A DNA stretch of 64,000 nt from Entomohabitans teleogrylli (lineage in GTDB: Bacteria; Pseudomonadota; Gammaproteobacteria; Enterobacterales; Enterobacteriaceae): NCBI RefSeq assembly GCF_001484765.1, contig NZ_KQ947378.1, positions 115,766 through 179,765 of the forward strand, read 5' to 3'. A program made the position numbers and the translations under genes. Of the stretch, positions 49,166 to 58,714 are shown piece after piece (the first letter of the stretch is position 1; each line of letters opens with the position of its first letter). The notes below the pieces were generated by a model that was not told the origin of the DNA, searched no databases, and saw nothing but the letters and a program-made list of their open reading frames with translations.

Positions 49166-51739
49166 ATGGAAAGTCACCAACGTTCGTTTTACGTTTCCGC
49201 CTCCAGGCTGTTACGTCTGAGCGTGATCTCTGCCTGTTTGCCCGCCGTGGTGATGGCTGATTCGGGTTTCGAAGAGGATTTTCTGCTGCGCGATAAAAAT
49301 GGCGCTTCGCCGGAGGTGTTTATTTATCAGAACGCCGTTACGCCAGGGCTGAAGAACATTGATGTGAAGGTGAACGATCGGCTGGCGGAACATATGGAGG
49401 TGCGGTTTGTCGGCGGCGAGCAACACAAAGTGGAGCCTTGCCTGACCCGGGAACAGCTGAAAGGGCTGGGGATAAAAGTGGAACTCTACGACGGCTGGGC
49501 GGCAGACGACGCTGATTCGCATGCGGTCGCTGAACGCTGTGAAGATGTGACACAGCGCATCCCGGCTGCGCAGATCTCATACCAGGACGCCCGGCAGACG
49601 CTGAATATCACCGTGCCCCAGGAGGCGGTAGACCGTCAGCGTTTCACCATGATTTCGCCGCTGGAGTGGGATCACGGCGTGACCAGCCTGCGGACAGCTT
49701 ATCGCGGCTATTTTTACCATTCGCGCATCAAGGGAAGTTCTGGCAATGGCTGGGATGCGGACGATATGACGTCGCGCAGCGCGTATATCAATCTCAACAG
49801 CGTCGGGACGCTGGGAGCGTGGCGTTTTTACAGTATTGATTCGTTCTATCGCAATCCCGGTAAAAACTGGCAGTCAAACCACGATCGTAGCTATCTGGCA
49901 CGGGATATCGTGACTCTGCGCAGCAGCCTGCAAATCGGGGAAATTTATACCAAAACCTCCGGCTCCATGACCGGTACAGTACCCCTGAGCGGGGTGTCTC
50001 TGGCGACCAGCGAGCGTATGTCGCTGGATAACCAGTTTAGCTATGCGCCGGTGATCCGCGGCGTCGCGCGCACCAACGCCCGCCTGGTTGTGCGCCAGCG
50101 CGGCAATATTATTTACAGCACCACGCTGACCCCGGGGCCATTCGCCATCGATGATTTATATAGCGCCCAGGTGGGGGCTGATCTTGAGGTGACGGTGGAG
50201 GAGGCTGACGGGCAGCGCCAGGTGTTCCGCGTCCCCTATACCGCACTGCCGAATATGATCCGTCCGGGGGCGCTGCGTTACAGCGCGGCGGCGGGGAAAT
50301 ATCGCAGCCAGAGCGCCGGGACTCAGGAGCCGGCGCTGGTGAACGGCGTTATTGAATATGGCTTTGAGCACTTCACCCTGAGCGGTACGGCGCTGGCCTC
50401 GGAGGACTACCAGTCCCTGTCCGCCGGGCTGGCGTGGAACATCGGCAATATCGGCGCATTTTCCACTGAACTGGCTCACGCCCGCTATCAGGATAAATGG
50501 CATGGCGACCAGACCCGGGACGGTTCGGCGCTGCGCTTTCTGTATGCCCGCTATTTTGACGCGACCGATACTTCACTGCAGATCCTCGGCTATCAGTACC
50601 GCTCCGAAGAGTTTCTTGATTTTCAGGAGTTTTTGTCGCGCCAGAGCCGCAGCAGTATCAATGGCTATGACTGGGGAGATGTTGAGTGGGATCAGCGCAA
50701 GCGTAGCCGGGTAGAGATGAACCTGAGTCAGAACCTTAACCATTACGGTAGCCTGTATGCCTCCCTGAGCCAGGACAGGTTTTACGGCACCGATCGCAAA
50801 AGTACCTCTATCAGCAGCGGCGCCGGGACTACCGTCGGTCCGGTCAGTCTCACGCTCTCCTGGACCCTGACCCGGGAAGGGAGTACCCGCGATAACCAGT
50901 TGAATCTGTCGCTCAGCATGCCATTGGGCAGCCCGGCCCGCGGCAAAGACCACGGATTTATGAACTACAACCTGACCCGGGATCGCGATAACCGCTACAG
51001 CCAGTCGCTGGGGTATTCCGCCAGTGCGCTGGAAAACACGCTCAACTATTCGCTCAACGTACAGCGCAATACCCAGGGCAAATACAGTCAGTCGGGCTCG
51101 CTGGGGTACAACGGCAGTCTGGCCAATATCAGCGGCAGCGCCAGCCGCAGCAGCTACTCGACCCAGTTTTCCGCAGGGATGAGCGGCGGTCTGACACTGT
51201 ATGGCGGCGGGGCGATTCTGTCGCCGCAACTGGGCAATACCGTGGCGATAGTGAAAACGCCGGGCGCGTCGGGTATCGGCGTATCCGGATCGGGGAATGC
51301 GCAAACCGACTACTTTGGTCATGCCATGGTGACGCATCTCACTCCTTACCGCTACAACCAGATAACCCTGGATACCGCCAAAACCGCGGGCGTGGAGCTG
51401 AAAGAGTCTTCGCGCAAGGTAGTACCGAGCGACGGCGCGGCAGTGCTGCTGGAGTTTGCTACCCGGGTAGGACGGCGAGCGATGGTGGAAATCCACAGCC
51501 CGAAATCCGTACCGCTGGGCGCTATGGTCTATGTGCAGGGTGAAAACGAAGAGGCCGGTATTGTCGGTAATAAAGGGTTGGCTTATCTGAGCGGTCTGGA
51601 TGCCCGTAGCGATCAGTCGTTGAAAGTGCTGTGGGGCGACAATCCGGCGGAGCAGTGTGGTTTTACGCTACCCGCTGCGACCGAGGCTCAGCGTCAGCCG
51701 GAAAACTGGCATCAAAAAATTGTGGTGGACTGCCGGTAG
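49166..51739 (+). CDS. fimbrial outer-membrane usher
   Basis: FimD/PapC-type usher, 857 residues. Signal peptide (residues 1-31), N-terminal periplasmic domain (FEEDFLLRDKNG...), a 24-strand pore with plug region (RGVARTNARLVVRQRGNIIYSTTLTPG in part), and C-terminal domains ending with an Ala/Cys-containing QCGFTLPAATEAQRQPENWH. Translocates and assembles the pilin and tip. The start at 49166 has GGAG seven bases upstream; an earlier in-frame start lacks one. The C-terminal half contains unusually many Ser/Tyr/Gly repeats (SLGYNGSLANISGSASRSS). Confidence 0.88.
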   Translation: MESHQRSFYVSASRLLRLSVISACLPAVVMADSGFEEDFLLRDKNGASPEVFIYQNAVTPGLKNIDVKVNDRLAEHMEVRFVGGEQHKVEPCLTREQLKGLGIKVELYDGWAADDADSHAVAERCEDVTQRIPAAQISYQDARQTLNITVPQEAVDRQRFTMISPLEWDHGVTSLRTAYRGYFYHSRIKGSSGNGWDADDMTSRSAYINLNSVGTLGAWRFYSIDSFYRNPGKNWQSNHDRSYLARDIVTLRSSLQIGEIYTKTSGSMTGTVPLSGVSLATSERMSLDNQFSYAPVIRGVARTNARLVVRQRGNIIYSTTLTPGPFAIDDLYSAQVGADLEVTVEEADGQRQVFRVPYTALPNMIRPGALRYSAAAGKYRSQSAGTQEPALVNGVIEYGFEHFTLSGTALASEDYQSLSAGLAWNIGNIGAFSTELAHARYQDKWHGDQTRDGSALRFLYARYFDATDTSLQILGYQYRSEEFLDFQEFLSRQSRSSINGYDWGDVEWDQRKRSRVEMNLSQNLNHYGSLYASLSQDRFYGTDRKSTSISSGAGTTVGPVSLTLSWTLTREGSTRDNQLNLSLSMPLGSPARGKDHGFMNYNLTRDRDNRYSQSLGYSASALENTLNYSLNVQRNTQGKYSQSGSLGYNGSLANISGSASRSSYSTQFSAGMSGGLTLYGGGAILSPQLGNTVAIVKTPGASGIGVSGSGNAQTDYFGHAMVTHLTPYRYNQITLDTAKTAGVELKESSRKVVPSDGAAVLLEFATRVGRRAMVEIHSPKSVPLGAMVYVQGENEEAGIVGNKGLAYLSGLDARSDQSLKVLWGDNPAEQCGFTLPAATEAQRQPENWHQKIVVDCR

Positions 51740-51778
51740 GGCAGTACACGGAAGTCGCAACGAAGGAAGAACACCATT

Positions 51779-52507
51779 ATGAAACACAATCCATTACTGA
51801 ACGTCCTGCTGATGACGGGAATGTTGTTAGCAGGCCAGGTTGATGCAGCGGTACGCCCGCTGCTGACGCGGGTGGTCGCGTATGCAGCGGATCGGGAAAC
51901 CGCGGTAGAAGTTGTCAACGGCAGCAGCGAAACCTATATGGTGCAGTCGTGGCTGGAGGATTTGCAGGGCGGGGATAGCAACATTCCGCTGGTACTGACG
52001 CCGCCAGTGATGAAACTGGAAGGCAACACCCAGGGCAAATTACGCCTGGTGGTCATGAAAGGGGCCATTCCCCAGGACCGGGAGTCGGCGTACTGGCTGT
52101 CTATTCAGGAGATCCCGCCGAAGGCGAAAAACCCTTCTGAGAACCGATTGCTGGTGGCTATTCGTAACCGTATCAAAGTCTTTGTGCGCCCGGACGGGTT
52201 ACAGGCCGGGGATGCCCGGGTGGCGGCGGCGCAGGTGACCTGGTCGATAGAGCGGGAGGGTGGAAAAAACTGGCTGAAAGCCAGTAACCCGACGCCTTTC
52301 TATATCAGTTTTGGCGAGCTGGCGGTGGGCAATGGCGCCGGCAAGGGGATTCGGCTGGAAGATAAAAAACAGATGGCGCCGCCGAAAGGCACCATGCGCT
52401 ACTTACTGCCGCAGACGCTGAAGCCCGGAAAACTGACGGTGATCTGGAGTAGTATCCACGACTGGGGCGGCGTGGGTGAGGAATATAAAGCCGGGGTGGC
52501 ACTGTGA
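51779..52507 (+). CDS. periplasmic fimbrial chaperone
   Basis: PapD-type chaperone, 242 residues, with a signal peptide (about 1-24) and two Ig-like domains. Conserved strand and linker signs: VRPLLTRVVAYAADRETAVEV, then GDRESAYW-like PQDRESAYWLSIQEIPPKAK near residue 105 and NRLLVAIRNRIKVFVRP near 125. Delivers subunits to the usher. It ends overlapping the adhesin gene by 4 bases (GTGA). Confidence 0.87.
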   Translation: MKHNPLLNVLLMTGMLLAGQVDAAVRPLLTRVVAYAADRETAVEVVNGSSETYMVQSWLEDLQGGDSNIPLVLTPPVMKLEGNTQGKLRLVVMKGAIPQDRESAYWLSIQEIPPKAKNPSENRLLVAIRNRIKVFVRPDGLQAGDARVAAAQVTWSIEREGGKNWLKASNPTPFYISFGELAVGNGAGKGIRLEDKKQMAPPKGTMRYLLPQTLKPGKLTVIWSSIHDWGGVGEEYKAGVAL

Positions 52508-53790
52508 AAATACGGCGCTTTTGCTTACCGATGCTATGGCTGATCAACGGACTGCTGGCCGGGGTATTCTCGCCGCTGGCTGATGCGGTGACCGTACTAT
52601 GGTATACCAATACTGGTAGTGTGACCGGTGAGATTGCCGGTACCTGTACCCTGGACTATAACACCATCAGCGCTTTTTCTATTCCGCAGACGATAGTGGT
52701 CGATAATAGTATTCCTGACGGTAGCGTAATCTATTCCTGGGATTACGGGAATTTTCTCGATTTCAATATTAATTGCATAGGCAATGGTGTGTCGAACTCA
52801 GGGGGCAGAGCACTTAATACAGGGATTACTCACCAGCGCTTTAATCTGTCTTTTCCGGATGCAATCCCGGTGCGGGTTAATAATATTGCGGCGAACTTAA
52901 CGCTGAAAATGTATGCGAAGTATGAGTGGAATAATCAGCAGGCCTGTATGGATCCTAATCTGGGGTGTCGTAACGGTGCTACCGGGTATTTTGCTGAAGC
53001 AGCTAATGTATTGTTAAACAACGGTGCAGAATATAGCGGAACGCATAACGGTACAGTTTCAGTATCTCAGCGCCCCTCGCTAATACTACTTCCGATATAT
53101 GATGCCGTTACCGGAAAATATCGGATGGAAAGTGGCCGTTTATTGGTTTCCACAAGAGCGGAGCTGATAAAAACCGGTAATTTAACCACCTATGGACCCG
53201 TAACTGCCCTTGCTCCGGGAGTGAATGGTATTAGTTTTAATGGGGTGAATTCTTCCGTGTTTCCTTCGGTACGAGATATGCCGATCCCGGGGAATGCGAT
53301 TACGCTGGTTGCCCCTTCCTGCCAGCTGCGCACCGATACTTATGATGTGGCCATGGGGCGCTGGGCGGCGGATATGTATAACTATAACGGCGGCAACCCG
53401 GTAACCGGAACAGAAATACCGGTTAGTCTGCAACTGGAGTGCTCCGGCCAGGTTCCCGATGTGACAGTGCGGTTTACCGACGCCGGGAGCGAACCTTCTG
53501 TGAGTATGCAGAAAAATATTACGCTCTATGATGACGGGGGAAATAAAATTAACGGGCTGGAAATTGCCATGCAATACAATGGGCAGCGGATTAATATTGA
53601 CGGTACCACGCGTGTTAGCACCGGTAGCCATGGCGAAGTACAGAATAATCAATCGTCTGAGGTATTTAATTCACAAAGTACTATTAATTTTACCGCCCAT
53701 TATTATCAAACTGGCGCGATTACCCGCGCCGGAGTGCCTTTTACAGGCAATGTCAGAGGGTCGGTCATCGCTATCGTTGAAAATAATTAA
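52504..53790 (+). CDS. fimbrial tip adhesin
   Basis: 428 residues, two-domain adhesin. Signal peptide 1-28; N-terminal receptor-binding region with disulfide candidates (AGTCTLDYN, INCIGNG, CMDPNLGC); C-terminal pilin domain from about residue 275 (APSCQLRTDTYDVAMGRWAAD, LQLECSGQVPDVTVRF) ending VRGSVIAIVENN. GTG start at 52504 overlaps the chaperone stop. The receptor-binding part is clearly richer in A/T than the usher, which may reflect diversification or separate origin. Receptor unknown. Confidence 0.8.
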   Translation: MKIRRFCLPMLWLINGLLAGVFSPLADAVTVLWYTNTGSVTGEIAGTCTLDYNTISAFSIPQTIVVDNSIPDGSVIYSWDYGNFLDFNINCIGNGVSNSGGRALNTGITHQRFNLSFPDAIPVRVNNIAANLTLKMYAKYEWNNQQACMDPNLGCRNGATGYFAEAANVLLNNGAEYSGTHNGTVSVSQRPSLILLPIYDAVTGKYRMESGRLLVSTRAELIKTGNLTTYGPVTALAPGVNGISFNGVNSSVFPSVRDMPIPGNAITLVAPSCQLRTDTYDVAMGRWAADMYNYNGGNPVTGTEIPVSLQLECSGQVPDVTVRFTDAGSEPSVSMQKNITLYDDGGNKINGLEIAMQYNGQRINIDGTTRVSTGSHGEVQNNQSSEVFNSQSTINFTAHYYQTGAITRAGVPFTGNVRGSVIAIVENN

Positions 53791-53927
53791 TGGTTGAAGT
53801 ATCGGTAATATATTCCTGTAGCAGAATTTGCAGGCATAAATCATGATATATTCACCGGTGTAAGGGAAATCAGAAATCTGATTAATACATTGCAGTGCCA
53901 GTATTTTATTTCTACAAGGAGTGACTC

Positions 53928-54491
53928 ATGTTAAAGGCTAAACTATTTTTTATCTCACTGCTCACCGGTTCGGCGCTGGTCCTTTCCGCCTGTGACAACG
54001 CAAACAGCGAAAATAAGGCGCCGGTAGAGGGAGCCTCTCAGCCGGCCGCCACTTCAATTCTTGGCGGTAGCGCCACGATAGTGCTGCCGCAGGGATATGT
54101 CAAAATGCCGAAGGAACTGCTGGAGGCCAAATACCCGGCGGCCCAGCGCCCGCAGGAAGCCTGGTATGTGGAGAGTGAGGGCGGTAAAGTCTCCATCGCC
54201 TTTAGCGCCACCAGTAGCGCGATAAGTGATGCTCAGGTGGAGAAATTTGCCGATATGATGAAGCAGCAGTTAAGTTCGTTCTCCCCGTCGCTGTCGCAGG
54301 TGACGGTGAATGGCAGAAAAATGAGCCGTATTGAGATGCTAACCCCGGCCGCGGATGGAAAAATCTATAACCTGATGCAACTCTCCTCCCGGGACGGCAA
54401 ACTGCTGATTTCGACCTTTAACGTCACCGAAGATCTGCAGGTGAAATACGCTAAAGCCGGGGAAGAGGCGCTGTCGACGCTGAAATATTAA
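53928..54491 (+). CDS. DcrB-like lipoprotein
   Basis: 187 residues with a lipoprotein signal: lipobox LSAC with Cys22, followed by Asp23, which favours retention in the inner membrane. The rest looks like the DcrB/PsbP fold (TIVLPQGYVKMPKELLEAKYP, VEKFADMMKQQLSSFSPSLSQ). E. coli DcrB, a periplasmic-face lipoprotein needed by phage C1 and linked to envelope stress, lies near the nik operon there too; here it precedes nikR. AAGGAG lies upstream of the ATG. Function is not proven. Confidence 0.7.
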   Translation: MLKAKLFFISLLTGSALVLSACDNANSENKAPVEGASQPAATSILGGSATIVLPQGYVKMPKELLEAKYPAAQRPQEAWYVESEGGKVSIAFSATSSAISDAQVEKFADMMKQQLSSFSPSLSQVTVNGRKMSRIEMLTPAADGKIYNLMQLSSRDGKLLISTFNVTEDLQVKYAKAGEEALSTLKY

Positions 54492-54821
54492 GGTTCAGCC
54501 GCACAGGGCGCCGGGTCTTGCCCGCGCCTGGAGCCGCGGGGCGCCTTCGGGCGTCCCGTCGGGCGGCGGAGCTGGCAGCAAAAAACATAGTTTTTCCTTC
54601 CTGGTGGCGATCGGCCAAACACCAATAAATGGGGGTTCCGCATTTTTTATCTGGTGGTGGCGGCAAATTCGGCGATGGGATGAGGTTTGTCGTAAATTTT
54701 ATGGGATTTGTGAAGCCAGCGCGGGCGGCGCGAAAATAGCGGCGCGTTGTGTTCTGGTGCGGGATTTTGTTTCGTTCTGCCGTCATCCTGCCTTACTATC
54801 AGGTGGGAAAAGGAGAACAAC
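54492..54821. other. intergenic region between the DcrB-like gene and nikR
   Basis: 330 bases without a supported gene. It begins with GC-rich hairpins, for example GGGGCGCC-TTCG-GGCGTCCC around 54540-54558, and ends with the nikR ribosome site AAAGGAG. No GTATGA/TCATAC pair occurs in it. Confidence 0.5.
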
Positions 54822-55220
54822 ATGCAACGACTGACCATTTCGATTGACGATCAACTGGCCCAACAGTTTGATGAGTTGATGCGCCGCAAAGGATACGCCA
54901 ACCGTTCCGAAGCCTTTCGCGACATGCTGCGCCGCGAGCTGGGCGAAATGGCGCGGGAGAATGATAAAAGTGCTGAATGTGTGGGGGTGTTGAGCTACAT
55001 TTATGACCACCACGAGCGCCAGCTTTCCAGCCGGCTGGCGGAAATGCAGCACCACCACCACGGGCTGACGGTTTCCACCATGCATGCCCACCTGAGCCAC
55101 GATGAGTGCGTCGAAACGCTGATTCTCAACGGCGCGACGGATGAAGTCGAAGCGCTGGCGGAGTCGGTGATTTCCCAGACCGGCGTGCGCCACGGGCGGC
55201 TCAATCTCATCCCACGCTGA
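54822..55220 (+). CDS. nikR: nickel-responsive repressor NikR
   Basis: 132 residues. Ribbon-helix-helix DNA-binding part (MQRLTISIDDQLAQQFDELM, NRSEAFRDML) and an ACT-like nickel domain. The high-affinity nickel ligands of E. coli NikR (H76, H87, H89, C95) are present as H77, H88, H90 and C96 (QHHHHG, MHAHLSHDEC). Represses nik genes when nickel is plentiful. The ATG at 54822 is fixed by homology and AAAGGAG; the longer frame is not real. In E. coli nikR ends the operon; here it stands first, before an operator and the methyltransferase. Confidence 0.94.
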   Translation: MQRLTISIDDQLAQQFDELMRRKGYANRSEAFRDMLRRELGEMARENDKSAECVGVLSYIYDHHERQLSSRLAEMQHHHHGLTVSTMHAHLSHDECVETLILNGATDEVEALAESVISQTGVRHGRLNLIPR

Positions 55221-55261
55221 ATGGTTTCGTCCTGATTTGAAGTTTAAGCAGGATCAATAAA

Positions 55262-55288
55262 GTATGAATTTTTTAAAATTCTTCATAC
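55262..55288. promoter_or_regulatory. NikR operator upstream of the methyltransferase-nikABC operon
   Basis: GTATGA (55262-55267) and TCATAC (55283-55288) are perfect NikR half-sites with a 15-base spacer; the E. coli site has 16. Flanking bases extend the dyad (GTATGAA/TTCATAC). It lies just upstream of the leader of the methyltransferase-nikABC operon. That leader (about 55310-55390) contains two small stems (GGGGAG.../CTCTTTCCCC and GCCTGT/ACGGGC). Confidence 0.75.
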
Positions 55289-55394
55289 CTTTTGGTTAAA
55301 TCGCCATCGCCTGTCTGCTATAAGGGGGAGCTGAGAACTCTTTCCCCAGCCAGAGCCTGTAAAGACACGGGCCTTATAATAACAGGAAGTGCGT

Positions 55395-56171
55395 GTGAGC
55401 CAGATTACCGATACCCCTGCGCAGCAGATAGACCACCAGGTCCGGCACTACTGGGCCAACCGGGCATTTGACTATAGCCAGCTCAATGCCGCCGAACTGG
55501 CGGGCGCCAAACGCGCCCGCTGGCTGAGTAAGATCATGGAATATGCCCCCGACGGGCGGCGACTGCGGGTACTGGATATTGGCACCGGCCCCGGCTTCTT
55601 TGCCGTGACCCTGGCGCTGGCCGGTCACCAGGTCACCGCGGTGGATATGACTGACGCCATGCTGGAGCAGGCGCGGGTCAACGCCGCCGCCTGGAAGGTG
55701 GATATCCGCTTTGTCAGCGCCGATGTGCACTCCCTGCCTTTTGACGATAATCAGTTCGACCTGATTGTGACCCGCAATGTGACCTGGAATCTGGCGTATC
55801 CGCTACAGGCTTACCAGGAGTGGTATCGGGTGCTGGCCAGCGGCGGTCGGCTGATCAATTTTGACGCCAACTGGTATCTGCAACTTTTTGACGACGAGTG
55901 CCGCCAGGGATATCTGGCGGATCGGGCCAGGGCCCGGCACATGGGGCTGGAAGACCACTATGTGAACACCGACACCACGGCGATGGAGAATATCGCCCGC
56001 CAGTTGCCTCTCAGCCGGGAACGCCGTCCGCAGTGGGACACCCGGGCGCTGCTGGCCTGCGGCTACCACAAAATTATGCTCGATACCCGGGTTGGCGATG
56101 TGCTGTGGGATGACGAAGAGAAAGTGAACTACGCGTCAACGCCGATGTTCATGCTGTGCGCTGAAAAATAA
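55395..56171 (+). CDS. class I SAM-dependent methyltransferase of the nik operon
   Basis: 258 residues, Methyltransf_11-type fold. Motif I VLDIGTGPGFFAVTLALAG near residue 62, an acidic residue after beta-2 (VTAVDMTDAMLEQA), FDLIVTRNVTWNL near 123 and GRLINFDANWYLQLFDDE near 155. The GTG at 55395 is preferred because AGGAA lies seven bases upstream; GTG at 55389 is too close. It lies between a NikR operator and nikA (18-base gap), so it is nickel-regulated and co-transcribed with the transporter. Such a gene is absent from the E. coli nik operon. It may make or modify a nickel-binding small molecule; this is inference only. Confidence 0.8.
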   Translation: MSQITDTPAQQIDHQVRHYWANRAFDYSQLNAAELAGAKRARWLSKIMEYAPDGRRLRVLDIGTGPGFFAVTLALAGHQVTAVDMTDAMLEQARVNAAAWKVDIRFVSADVHSLPFDDNQFDLIVTRNVTWNLAYPLQAYQEWYRVLASGGRLINFDANWYLQLFDDECRQGYLADRARARHMGLEDHYVNTDTTAMENIARQLPLSRERRPQWDTRALLACGYHKIMLDTRVGDVLWDDEEKVNYASTPMFMLCAEK

Positions 56172-56189
56172 TCCGCCGGGGGAAGCACA

Positions 56190-57773
56190 ATGACAACAAT
56201 CCTGAGGCTGCTGACGGCGGCGATGGTCTGGTGCGCGGGGCTGATGGCGGCGGGTACCGCGGCGGCGCAGACGCTGAATTATGCCAGCACCAAAGATATT
56301 CGCGATATCAATCCTCATACTTATAGCGGCGAAATGGCGGCGCAGAACATGGTGTTTGAGCCGCTGGTTATCAACACTCGCGATGGCGTACAGCCCTGGC
56401 TGGCGGAGCGCTGGGAGATATCGCCGGACGGTAAAGTGTATACCTTCCATCTGCGCCATGGCGTCACCTTCAGCGACGGGGAGGCCTTTAATGCCGCGGC
56501 GGTGAAAGCCAATTTCGATGCCGTGCTGGCTAACTATCAGCGCCACGCCTGGCTGGAGCTGGTGCGGCAAATCGACCATGTCACGGCGCCTGATGACTAC
56601 ACCGTCGCCGTTCATCTGAAAAATCCCTATTATCCCACCCTGGTGGAGCTGGGGCTGACCCGCCCGTTTCGCTTTATCTCGCCGAAAAATTTTATCGACG
56701 GGCAGACGAAAAACGGCGTCAGCGGCTATGCCGGCACCGGACCGTGGCTGCTGGAGCAGCATGTCAAAAATCAGTATGCGCTTTTCGCCGCGAATCCTCA
56801 CTACTGGGGGACGCCGCCAGAGCTGGCGCGCGTGATGTGGCGGGTGATCCCCGACCGCCAGAGCATGCTGATGGCGCTGGAAAAGGGCGATATCCAGCTG
56901 ATTTTTGGCGCCGATGGCGACATGATCGACAGCGACAATTTTGCGGCCTTACAGGCCACACAGCGTTTCACCACTCTGATTAGCGACCCGGTCGCCTCCC
57001 GGGCGCTGGTGCTTAACAGCAGCCGTCCGGCGCTGAAAGAGCGGCAGGTCAGGGTAGCGCTGCAGTATGCGGTGGACAAACAGGCCATTGCCGACGGGGT
57101 CATGGGGGGCAGTGAAAGCGTAGCCCGGACCCTGCTGTCCCGCTCGGTGCCGTACGCCGATATCGCCGATTTGCCGGTTTATGATTACGAGCCAGCCCGC
57201 GCCGCGGCGCTGCTCGATCAGGCCGGATGGGTTCAGCCCGCCGGCGATCGTCGCGCCACCCGGGAAAAACAGGGTGTTCCGCTGCGGTTGCTGTTCTCAT
57301 ACAACACCAATAATGCCGGGGAGCGCCAGATAGCCGAAGTGGTGCAGAGCGATTTGCGCCAGATCGGCGTTGAGGTGACACTACTCGGGGAGGAGAAACA
57401 GGCGTATCTCGACCGCCAGAAATCCGGCGATTTCGATATTCAGTATTCGCTCTCCTGGGGCACGCCGTACGATCCGCAATCTTATGTCTCCTCTTTCCGT
57501 ATTCCGTCCCATGCTGACTATCAGGGGCAGAAGGGGCTACCGGATAAAGCCCGTCTCGATCGGATGATCGATCGGGTGCTGATCGCTAACGATGAGCCGC
57601 AGCGTCAGGCGCTGTACCGTCAGATCCTGATGATCCTGGCGCAGGAAGGGGTGTATATCCCGCTCACCTATTCGCGGACTAAAGCGGTGTTCACACCGCA
57701 GCTGCAGGGGGTGACGTTTAACCCTTCCCAGTACGAAATACCATTTGAGAAAATGTACTTCCGGGCGCGCTAA
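56190..57773 (+). CDS. nikA: nickel-binding periplasmic protein NikA
   Basis: Solute-binding protein of the peptide/nickel family (SBP_bac_5), 527 residues, with a signal peptide (about 1-26, AAGTAAAQ). Shares NikA traits: NPHTYSGEMAAQNMVFEPLV, NYQRHAWLELVRQIDHV (close to the NRQRHAWLEL of E. coli NikA), TRPFRFISPKNF, GTGPWLLEQ and SWGTPYDPQSYVSSFRIPSH. E. coli NikA binds nickel as a complex with histidine or similar. It starts 18 bases after the methyltransferase and 2 bases before nikB. Confidence 0.9.
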   Translation: MTTILRLLTAAMVWCAGLMAAGTAAAQTLNYASTKDIRDINPHTYSGEMAAQNMVFEPLVINTRDGVQPWLAERWEISPDGKVYTFHLRHGVTFSDGEAFNAAAVKANFDAVLANYQRHAWLELVRQIDHVTAPDDYTVAVHLKNPYYPTLVELGLTRPFRFISPKNFIDGQTKNGVSGYAGTGPWLLEQHVKNQYALFAANPHYWGTPPELARVMWRVIPDRQSMLMALEKGDIQLIFGADGDMIDSDNFAALQATQRFTTLISDPVASRALVLNSSRPALKERQVRVALQYAVDKQAIADGVMGGSESVARTLLSRSVPYADIADLPVYDYEPARAAALLDQAGWVQPAGDRRATREKQGVPLRLLFSYNTNNAGERQIAEVVQSDLRQIGVEVTLLGEEKQAYLDRQKSGDFDIQYSLSWGTPYDPQSYVSSFRIPSHADYQGQKGLPDKARLDRMIDRVLIANDEPQRQALYRQILMILAQEGVYIPLTYSRTKAVFTPQLQGVTFNPSQYEIPFEKMYFRAR

Positions 57774-57775
57774 GC

Positions 57776-58714
57776 ATGACGCGTTACCTGCTACGCCGGC
57801 TGCTGATGATGGTGCCTCTGCTGCTCATTATCTCCGGCGTGGCTTTCCTGCTGATCCAGCTTTCCCCCTCCGATCCTGCCGAAGTAGCGCTGCGGGTGAA
57901 CGCCATTGTTCCCACTCCGCAGGCTATCGCCGATATGCGCCACGAACTGGGGCTGGACGCTCCGCTGTGGCAGCAGTACCTCACCTGGCTGCATCGCTGT
58001 GTGCATTTTGACCTTGGCACCACGTTTATCACTCGTCAGCCGGTAGCGGACGAACTGGCCCGGGCTTTGCCGGCTACGCTATGGCTGGCCGCCACCACAC
58101 TGGCGATGATTGTGGTTATCTCGCTGGTGCTCTCGCTGTTGTGCGTCAGCGCCGCCGATCGCTGGCCGGATAAACTGATCCGCGCCGGGCTGTTTTTATT
58201 GACCGCGATGCCGGGCTACTGGCTGGGGTTGCTGTTGCTCTGGCTGGTGGCGGTGAAGTGGCGATGGCTGCCGGTGGGCGGTATCGATGAAGCGGGCGCG
58301 GTGATCCTCCCGGCTCTGACCCTCGCCTGCGGCTATATCGGCACTTATGTGCGCCTGTTGCGCAGCAATATGCTGGCCAACCGTCACCAGCCCTGGGTGG
58401 AATATGCCCGGGCGAGGGGGCTCAGCGAACGACGGATCCTGTGGCGCTATGTGCTGGTGAATGCTCTCTATTCGCCGCTGGTGGCGCTGGGGATGAGTAT
58501 TCCAAAACTGATCGCCGGTACGCTGATCATTGAAAATATCTTTGCCTGGCCGGGACTGGGGCGGTTATGCGTAACGGCGATATTTGAGCGCGATTACCCG
58601 GTTATCCAGGCCTATGTACTGCTGATGGCGGTGCTGTTCGTGGTATGCAATTTCCTGATCGATACTCTGCAGATGTGGCTCGATCCGCGCCTGCGGCGGG
58701 GCGTGGTCAGATGA
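57776..58714 (+). CDS. nikB: nickel ABC transporter permease NikB
   Basis: 312 residues, six membrane segments, DppB/NikB type. N-terminal RYLLRRLLMMVPLLLIISGV, then FLLIQLSPSDPAEVALR; the cytoplasmic EAA loop reads YARARGLSERRILWRYVLVN near residue 215. Pairs with NikC. Its stop overlaps the first ATG of nikC. Confidence 0.92.
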   Translation: MTRYLLRRLLMMVPLLLIISGVAFLLIQLSPSDPAEVALRVNAIVPTPQAIADMRHELGLDAPLWQQYLTWLHRCVHFDLGTTFITRQPVADELARALPATLWLAATTLAMIVVISLVLSLLCVSAADRWPDKLIRAGLFLLTAMPGYWLGLLLLWLVAVKWRWLPVGGIDEAGAVILPALTLACGYIGTYVRLLRSNMLANRHQPWVEYARARGLSERRILWRYVLVNALYSPLVALGMSIPKLIAGTLIIENIFAWPGLGRLCVTAIFERDYPVIQAYVLLMAVLFVVCNFLIDTLQMWLDPRLRRGVVR

